Origin: CAWHPS01 sp963831235 | GTDB lineage: Bacteria > Fibrobacterota > OXYB2-FULL-49-7 > JAEUSG01 | Length of the DNA stretch: 64,000 nucleotides | Direction: 5' to 3' | NCBI GenBank assembly: GCA_963831235.1 | Contig: CAWHPS010000043.1 | Coordinates: 124,001 to 188,000 of the forward strand | Part shown: piece by piece, positions 58,838-64,000 of the stretch | How positions within the stretch are numbered: position 1 is the first letter of the stretch | Layout of the letters: the number at the start of each line of letters is the position of its first letter | Position numbers and translations under genes: made by a program | Notes under the pieces: generated by a model | Seen by the model: the letters and a program-made list of their open reading frames with translations, nothing else | The model's database searches: none | What the model was told of the DNA's origin: nothing

Positions 58838-58871
58838 CCCTCACCCCTTTTTCCCCTCTCCCGCTCACGGG
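58838..58871. repeat. Left half of a REP-like palindrome, with 12-bp target duplication
   Basis: 22-base arm CCCTCACCCCTTTTTCCCC-TCT followed by CCCGCTCACGGG (58860-58871). The arm pairs perfectly with 60668-60689. Before IS insertion the arms and one CCCGCTCACGGG would have formed a 56-bp palindrome with a CTCA loop. Confidence 0.85.
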
Positions 58872-58946
58872 CTGACGGGAAATTGAGGCGGCTCTTTGAA
58901 ATCCTTCATTTATTTTCATAAAGAGTATAATTTGTTCATTATTTAC

Positions 58947-58976
58947 TTGACAATATACCACTCAATATATTATATT
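58947..58976 (+). promoter_or_regulatory. Transposase promoter
   Basis: TTGACA (58947-58952), 18-bp spacer, TATATT (58971-58976), in an AT-rich stretch 31 bases before the ATG at 59007. It lies after the first in-frame ATG at 58896, supporting the shorter protein. Confidence 0.6.
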
Positions 58977-59006
58977 ATATGTTCAACCCTATCTAAAAGG
59001 ATGGAC

Positions 59007-60485
59007 ATGGCAAATTTCTTTGATACACCTAACCAGAGTGACGATGGCAGGCTCACGGTTATTCGTTATCGTGATCTTCTTCCCAACGATCACCCGGCTC
59101 GCTATATTGAGCGCTTTATTTCTGATATGGACGTTTCCAATTTTGAAGCGCGTTACAAGGTTGGACCCGGCCAGAAAGGGCGTGCTCCCAAAAGCATTAG
59201 AACCATGTTAGGTGTCATTTTATACGGTATCTATTGCAGGAAGTATTCCGCCAGAAAAATAGATTATGCGACGGAACACCATGCTGATTTTTGGTTTTTT
59301 ACACTGGGGAGTCGAATTAGCCATGATAAAATCACTGAATTTATGAACTTGCATGGTGCGGACATTCATAAGGTTTTCCTTGAAACGATTACATTAGCGC
59401 AAACCAATGGACTCTTGAGCTTTAAGAGCCTTTACATGGATGGATTCTTTCTGAAAGCGAATGCCTCAAAGCGTAAGAGCTACAGCCTGCAAGGACTCAG
59501 CAAGAAAGAAACGAAACTGGCAGCTGCACTTGATGAAGCATTGGCGGAAATAAAATCTCAGACACCGGATCCAATTCTTGAAGCCAAGCTCAACACGGTA
59601 AAGAAAGATTTGGAGCTGATTGATACCTTAAAGAAGAGGCTGAACAATAAGATTCAGTCGAGGGCTAAAGATAAAGCACCTTACCTGGTTAAAGAGATGA
59701 CCGAGAAAATGACCATCAACGCAACGGACAGCGATTCAGACCTGATGAAACAAAAAAACGACTCTGTAGCAAATTCTTATTTAGAAGTATATGCAACAGA
59801 TTCCAAGGCTGACATTATTATTGCTTCATCAATCTCGGGCCATAACGACGAACCCCATATGGCGCTAAATGTGTTTGAGCAAGCCCAAAAGAATTGCCAA
59901 GGGAAAGGGGAATATAAGAACGTAGTGGCGGATTCCAATTTCACTACAAGTGAAAACTGCCAGACTTTTGAGACTAAGGACGTTTCTATGATTGGTCCGA
60001 CACGAAGCCATGAACAACATCCGGTCCTTGCCAAAGGAGAGATAACCTTTTCTTATGATGAAACCAAGCAATGCGTTCTTTGTTCTTGCGGTGCTACGTT
60101 TCAGGAGGAAGAAAGATACTATGATAAGCATAAGAAGACGACCATTATTGTTTTCAGCAATAAGCCCGCTTGTCAGGAATGTAAAAACTTATCGCAATGT
60201 ACCAAAAGTAAAGAAGGCTATCGGAAAATAAGAATAGACGTACGACGTCCCGCACAACAGAGGACGCAAGAGCGGTATAAGAGTGAGGAAGGCCAAGCGC
60301 TCTACAAGAAACGGAGTCATGCGGCAGAGACCTACCAGGGTGACAAGAAAATGAATGGAAGTTTCATTCAGTTGTTTCATCGAGGCCTGGAAAAAGTCAA
60401 AGCTGAAGCATTATGGCAGGACATCGTCTGGAATCTTAGAAGAATCTTCAATGCAACGCAAGGACGCATTGCTTGGAGTTGTTAA
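59007..60485 (+). CDS. IS1182-family DDE transposase
   Basis: ~492 aa. ATG 59007 (MANFFDT) lies 6 bases after AAAAGG; the frame is open from 58896 but the extra N-terminus is hydrophobic and upstream of the promoter. DUF772-like N-terminus (PARYIERFISDMDVSNFEAR, IRTMLGVILYGIYCRKYSAR, SRISHDKITEFM). Catalytic Asps in LYMDGFFLKANASK and VVADSNFTT; a zinc-ribbon-like stretch (CVLCSCGATF ... CQECKNLSQC) and the late QRTQERYKSEEGQALYKKR supply the rest. The gene appears complete. Confidence 0.92.
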   Translation: MANFFDTPNQSDDGRLTVIRYRDLLPNDHPARYIERFISDMDVSNFEARYKVGPGQKGRAPKSIRTMLGVILYGIYCRKYSARKIDYATEHHADFWFFTLGSRISHDKITEFMNLHGADIHKVFLETITLAQTNGLLSFKSLYMDGFFLKANASKRKSYSLQGLSKKETKLAAALDEALAEIKSQTPDPILEAKLNTVKKDLELIDTLKKRLNNKIQSRAKDKAPYLVKEMTEKMTINATDSDSDLMKQKNDSVANSYLEVYATDSKADIIIASSISGHNDEPHMALNVFEQAQKNCQGKGEYKNVVADSNFTTSENCQTFETKDVSMIGPTRSHEQHPVLAKGEITFSYDETKQCVLCSCGATFQEEERYYDKHKKTTIIVFSNKPACQECKNLSQCTKSKEGYRKIRIDVRRPAQQRTQERYKSEEGQALYKKRSHAAETYQGDKKMNGSFIQLFHRGLEKVKAEALWQDIVWNLRRIFNATQGRIAWSC

Positions 60486-60655
60486 TACGCCTATTTATAG
60501 GAAGAATAGACGAAATAGCCCAAACAATGAGGAGAAAAGCCATACCAGAAATGTCAAATAGCAATAATCTCTATTAAAAATATTTAATCGAGATTCATTT
60601 TTTTAAAAACCATGTTAAAGAACATCTATTCATATAATTCTCAATTTCCCGTCAG

Positions 60656-60689
60656 CCCGCTCACGGGAGAGGGGAAAAAGGGGTGAGGG
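60656..60689. repeat. Right half of the REP-like palindrome, with target duplication
   Basis: CCCGCTCACGGG (60656-60667), then the 22-base arm ending GGGGTGAGGG at 60689, the exact inverse of 58838-58859. Confidence 0.85.
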
Positions 60690-60821
60690 TTAATTAAAAT
60701 GCTAAAGCTTTTTCGTCTATGGCAATTTAAAAGTGGGGAGCACTGAGTTCCAACCCATGCCAATCTTTTCAAAAATTGCTTTATCAAAGAAAATTGATTA
60801 TCTTAATCCAAGGTTAATAAA

Positions 60822-61301
60822 ATGAAGAAACGGGTTTACATAGAAACAACAGTAATTAGTTATCTTACATCTCGTCCATCCCAAAATCTCATTTCAGCCG
60901 CATGGCAAAATATAACTTGGGAATGGTGGAGCTACCATAAAGATAAATATGAAGTTTATATATCAGAAGTTGTCATGCGAGAAGCAGAAAAAGGTGATGC
61001 AAACGCGGTTAGGAAAAGGCTGGATGCACTTTCAGGTATTCCGTTGCTTAAATTAACTGATGAAGCGGTCATACTCGCTAGGAAATTGATAGACGCTTCT
61101 CTTCTACCATCTGTGGCAATTGACGACGCACTTCATATTGCTATCGCTGTTGTACATGAGGTAGATTACCTTTTAACGTGGAATTACCGGCACATTGATA
61201 ATGCTGAGACTAAGCCGGCACTAAGGTCATTTATAGTCTCCGAGGGTTTTGACTGTCCAGAACTTACCACACCACAGGATTTTATGGGAGGACTTGCATG
61301 A
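60822..61301 (+). CDS. PIN-domain RNase toxin (VapC-like)
   Basis: 159 aa. PIN acidic residues are visible: Glu in VYIETTVISYL (Asp is more usual in this position), Glu in SEVVMREAEKG, Asp-Asp in AIDDALHIAIAV and a late Asn/Asp in TWNYRHIDNAE. Such proteins are Mg-dependent ribonucleases, usually toxins held by a cognate antitoxin. The stop overlaps the next small gene by four bases (ATGA at 61298). Confidence 0.88.
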   Translation: MKKRVYIETTVISYLTSRPSQNLISAAWQNITWEWWSYHKDKYEVYISEVVMREAEKGDANAVRKRLDALSGIPLLKLTDEAVILARKLIDASLLPSVAIDDALHIAIAVVHEVDYLLTWNYRHIDNAETKPALRSFIVSEGFDCPELTTPQDFMGGLA

Positions 61302-61468
61302 GAAATGAACTATTAGAAGAAATGTGGGAGATCAAAGATAAAATAGCCGAGGAATATGGCCAATCTGTGGAAAAACTCGCGGAAGACCTCAGGAAAAGCG
61401 AACAAAAACGTAGTGCAGAGGTTGTGGATTCAAGGCGAAATATAAAGTCACGAACTATTAGCCCATAG
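61298..61468 (+). CDS. Small partner (antitoxin candidate) of the PIN toxin
   Basis: 56 aa, reading MRNELLEEMWEIKDKIAEEY then GQSVEKLAEDLRKSEQKRSA and a basic tail. Highly charged and helical, like the tails of antitoxins that wrap a PIN protein. It overlaps the toxin stop by ATGA, so it is translationally coupled. Toxin-first order is less common than antitoxin-first but is seen in this PIN subgroup. No HTH or ribbon-helix-helix fold is obvious. Confidence 0.8.
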   Translation: MRNELLEEMWEIKDKIAEEYGQSVEKLAEDLRKSEQKRSAEVVDSRRNIKSRTISP

Positions 61469-61554
61469 ATATATTTTAATCAGACACAAAGCCGGCATTT
61501 GAGTAATAAGTTTTAATTCATTGCTTTTTTAAGTACCACATACACTTCCAGCCA

Positions 61555-62955
61555 ATGGAAACAAAAACAATTATGGGCGAGTATCAGGTTCTTGACCGGA
61601 AAACGCAACTTGCCGTTCTAGCGGCATCAATGCTTAGCGCCCTGGTAAATTCCCTCATGAACGCTTCCCTGACCGTTGCACTGCCGGCAATAGGCCGTGA
61701 ATTCTCAATGAGTGCATCTTCGCTTGGCTGGGTCTTTACATCCATGTTGTTATCAGCAACCGTATTTGTCGTGCCTTTCGGACGTTTAGCCGATATTTAT
61801 GGCAGAAAAAAAATAATGATAATCGGTTCATTCATAACCGTTATAATGTCACTGCTTGGTGCTGTTTCAACTAGCTCCTGGATGCTGATTATTGTAAGGG
61901 TTTTCCAGGGTGTGGGGGCTGCAATGCTTTTTGGGACCGGCGTTGCCATCCTTACTTCCGTCTTCCCTCCGGATAAAAAGGGATGGGCGCTTGGATGGAA
62001 CGTATCCGCTGTTTATTTCGGCTTAACAGCCGGTCCGTTTATAGGCGGTCTTATGACAAAAACCTTGGGATGGCGTTCGATATTCTGGCTAAATGTGATT
62101 CTTGGATTGGTTTCAATATTTTTCCTTTTGTTTCTTATAAAGGGAGAATGGGCAGAAGCCAAAGGCGAAAAAATAGATTATCCTGGGTCTGTACTGTTTG
62201 GGCTCACAGTAATCTGCCTTATTTACGGCATGTCAAAAACTCCTTCAGGTTTAGGATTTTCTTTGCTGGCTTTTGGGTTGGTCTTGCTTTTAATATTCAT
62301 TAAGTTCGAGGGAAAATTTGCCAGTCCATTAATTAACTTGAGTCTTTTCAGAGAGAACAGAGTTTTCGCCTTTTCCAGTCTTGCGACCCTTATTCATTAC
62401 AGCGCTGCATCTTCAGTCGGGTTTCTTATGAGTCTTTATTTACAATACATTAAAGGTTTTGACCCGGCCAAAGCAGGCCTTATACTAATGGCACAACCGC
62501 TTGTAATGGTTATTTTTGCATCTTCTGCTGGCCGTCTTTCAGATAGGGTAATGCCCGGAAAAGTTGCATCAGTTGGAATGGCACTTACAATGACAGGACT
62601 TTTTTTGTTCTCGTTCTTGTCCATGTATACTCCGTTATGGAAAATAGTATGCTGCCTGTTTATTATAGGGGGAGGGTTCGCTCTTTTTTCATCGCCTAAC
62701 TCAAACGCGGTCATGGGTTCGGTTGAAAGAAAGTATTACGGTATTGCAGCAGGCATAATAAGCACAATGCGGCAGACAGGTCAGACAATCGGCATTGCAA
62801 TAGGAACCATGATGCTCACGGCTTTTATGGGAAAGATGCAGATAACTCCTGAAGTGTTCAGGCACTTCATGACAGCTTTGAAATATGCTTTTATTGTGTC
62901 AACAACATTATGTTTTTTTGGTATTCTTGCGTCGCTTGTAAGGGCCAGGGAATAA
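61555..62955 (+). CDS. MFS drug exporter, DHA2-like (14-TM type)
   Basis: 466 aa, almost entirely hydrophobic. TM1 has LVNSLMNASLTVALPAIGRE, then the loop motif GRLADIYGRKK and the antiporter motif (AVYFGLTAGPFIGGLM, GWRSIFWLNV) found in EmrB/QacA-type exporters. About 14 membrane segments can be counted. It exchanges drugs or metabolites for protons. The ribosome site is weak; ATG 61570 is an alternative start. It converges with a metal RND pump gene across a nested hairpin repeat. Confidence 0.92.
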   Translation: METKTIMGEYQVLDRKTQLAVLAASMLSALVNSLMNASLTVALPAIGREFSMSASSLGWVFTSMLLSATVFVVPFGRLADIYGRKKIMIIGSFITVIMSLLGAVSTSSWMLIIVRVFQGVGAAMLFGTGVAILTSVFPPDKKGWALGWNVSAVYFGLTAGPFIGGLMTKTLGWRSIFWLNVILGLVSIFFLLFLIKGEWAEAKGEKIDYPGSVLFGLTVICLIYGMSKTPSGLGFSLLAFGLVLLLIFIKFEGKFASPLINLSLFRENRVFAFSSLATLIHYSAASSVGFLMSLYLQYIKGFDPAKAGLILMAQPLVMVIFASSAGRLSDRVMPGKVASVGMALTMTGLFLFSFLSMYTPLWKIVCCLFIIGGGFALFSSPNSNAVMGSVERKYYGIAAGIISTMRQTGQTIGIAIGTMMLTAFMGKMQITPEVFRHFMTALKYAFIVSTTLCFFGILASLVRARE

Positions 62956-62997
62956 ATTTTCTGCAAAATACTAAAATAAAACTTCAGCTGTTTTAAG

Positions 62998-63121
62998 GGT
63001 TACCCACCCCTTTTTTTCCCCTCCCTACGAGTAGGGAGGGGAGCAATTATGTATTAGAAATTAAAAACCTTGACCCCCTTCCTTACTTGTAGGGAAGGGG
63101 GACAAAGGGGGATGGGTAACC
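62998..63121. repeat. Nested-hairpin intergenic repeat, copy 2
   Basis: Outer arms GGTTACCCACCCC (62998) and GGGGGATGGGTAACC (to 63121) enclose CCCCTCCCTA-CGAG-TAGGGAGGGG and CCCCCTTCC ... GGAAGGGGG hairpins. Same layout as 12882-13025. Lying between two converging genes, it could act as a terminator in both directions. Its last base is within the RND gene stop codon. Confidence 0.8.
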
Positions 63122-64000
63122 TACTTAGAAGATTCGTCTTTCAAACTTCTGCGCTTCCAGACAAAGTAAATGGCCGGATAAACCATAAGCTCCATCAGAA
63201 CTGACGTCACCACACCGCCCACCATTGGCGTTGCAATGCGCTTCATGACATCAGCACCAGTGCCATGGCTCCAAAGAATGGGCAAAAGACCGGCTATAAT
63301 AACAGAGGCCGTCATTATCTTGGGCCGCACTCTTTTTACAGCGCCATGGTTTATTGCATCCTTCAGATCCATCATCGAATTCATCTGTCCTTTTTCTTTT
63401 GCAGCATTAAAGGCCTGCTCAAGATAAAGAAGCATGATGACCCCGGTCTCAGCATCAAGACCGGCAAGTGCTATCATGCCTACCCATACTGCAAGGCTCA
63501 TATTGTAACCAAGAATGTACAGAAGCCAAATGGCCCCAACAAGCGAGAATGGTACGGCAAGAAACACAATAACTGTCTTGACAAGGGATTTGGTATTAAG
63601 ATAAATGATGAGCAGAATAATAAGAATTGTCAGCGGAATGACAAGCATCAGGCGTTTTTGCATACGTTCCATGTACTCGAATTCACCGCTCCAGATTAAG
63701 GTGTAGCCTGTTGGCAGTGCAACCTTTTCCGAAATAGCTTTCTGTGCAAGTTTGATATAAGAACCGATATCGATATCACGGATATCAACAAACACCCAGG
63801 AGTTAGGCCTGGTATTCTCGCTTCGCACAACCATGGGGCCTTTTGTGGTGGTGATTGTGGCAACCTGGCCCAAGGGAACCTGACGACCGTCAGGCGCAGA
63901 TACCAGGATTGATTGCAAGGCTTCGATATTGTCCCTCAATTCCCTGCTGTAACGGATATTGACAGTGTAGCGTTCGAGTCCCTCCACCGTTGTGGTCACA
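63121..64000 (-). CDS. CusA/CzcA-type heavy-metal RND permease, C-terminal part (runs off window)
   Basis: The last ~293 residues of a protein that extends beyond base 64000. VPLGQVATITTTKGPMVVRS belongs to the porter domain, and the TM segments include VIPLTILIILLIIYLNT, the HME-type TM10 region WVGMIALAGLDAETGVIMLL with its acidic residues, and MTASVIIAGLLPILWSHGTG then ADVMKRIATPMVGG, diagnostic of CusA/SilA-type pumps. These export Cu/Ag or divalent metals from the periplasm. The metal cannot be told from this part. Confidence 0.93.
   Translation of the reverse strand, partial: VTTTVEGLERYTVNIRYSRELRDNIEALQSILVSAPDGRQVPLGQVATITTTKGPMVVRSENTRPNSWVFVDIRDIDIGSYIKLAQKAISEKVALPTGYTLIWSGEFEYMERMQKRLMLVIPLTILIILLIIYLNTKSLVKTVIVFLAVPFSLVGAIWLLYILGYNMSLAVWVGMIALAGLDAETGVIMLLYLEQAFNAAKEKGQMNSMMDLKDAINHGAVKRVRPKIMTASVIIAGLLPILWSHGTGADVMKRIATPMVGGVVTSVLMELMVYPAIYFVWKRRSLKDESSK

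Larger units (their letters stand above)
58872..60655 (+). mobile_element. Insertion sequence, 1784 bp, IS1182-like, inserted in a palindrome
   Basis: Perfect 16-bp inverted ends: CTGACGGGAAATTGAG (58872-58887) and CTCAATTTCCCGTCAG (60640-60655). A direct repeat CCCGCTCACGGG flanks it on both sides (58860-58871, 60656-60667). One intact transposase gene inside. The clean ends, intact gene and exact target duplication point to a recent insertion. Confidence 0.88.

Noticed and set aside
58896..59006. Longer N-terminus of the IS transposase from ATG 58896
   Set aside because: It is AT-rich and hydrophobic, precedes the likely promoter, and a good ribosome site lies before 59007.

Overview
The window looks like a chromosomal segment of a Gram-negative bacterium of the FCB group (Bacteroidota, Fibrobacterota and related candidate phyla). 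The main reason is that about a dozen secreted proteins end in a type IX secretion (T9SS, Por) sorting domain: a SPNPFNPSA-type start, then a LQGKIVREL core, then a basic KLKLVLM(R) tail. Outer-membrane barrels, two RND efflux systems and a sigma-54-type activator agree with a didermic cell. The phylum cannot be fixed from this sequence alone. No rRNA, tRNA or CRISPR array was seen.

Layout. 1-1.85 kb: end of a sensor kinase and its NtrC-type regulator. 1.87-5.95 kb (minus): a tight five-gene operon with an outer-membrane protein, a radical SAM/SPASM enzyme, a 4-TM protein, an unknown protein and a GMC oxidoreductase. 6.3-11.8 kb: a TolC/adaptor/RND efflux operon. 11.9-12.6 kb: a decayed cation/proton antiporter. 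13.3-15.5 kb: a cytoplasmic alpha-amylase and a small secreted protein. 15.7-23.4 kb (minus): two very large glycosyltransferase/TPR proteins, probably for surface glycan or protein glycosylation. 23.4-27.7 kb: a structured palindrome, a MerR regulator, an AAA_14/DUF4143 ATPase, an IS200/IS605-like transposase, an HTH-receiver fusion, a DUF2934 protein and a degenerate receiver.

27.9-57.9 kb is a polysaccharide-utilisation region, all on the plus strand. It opens with a GntR-HTH/LacI-sensor regulator. Then come a GH99-like enzyme, a CE6-like esterase, an outer-membrane protein, a BNR-4 propeller (the fold of some ulvan lyases), two nearly identical GH105-CBM35 proteins, a DUF4861 protein, an M14 carboxypeptidase, a truncated GH43-like propeller, an SGNH hydrolase, a GH78 rhamnosidase, a second M14 peptidase and a PL8 lyase. 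Together they suggest breakdown of an acetylated acidic polysaccharide containing rhamnose and uronic acid (rhamnogalacturonan-, ulvan- or exopolysaccharide-like). The region is restless: duplicated genes, an inserted IS, IS remnants and gene fossils. 58-64 kb holds a glutathione peroxidase, an IS1182-type element inside a REP-like palindrome, a PIN toxin/antitoxin pair, an MFS exporter and the end of a CusA-type metal pump.

An unusual trait is that eight long genes are each broken by exactly one base (six lack a base, two have an extra one) while the code on both sides is well preserved. Each gene's length becomes a whole number of codons once corrected. This could be sequencing or assembly error or real lesions. 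These genes are listed as interrupted, with the break position.
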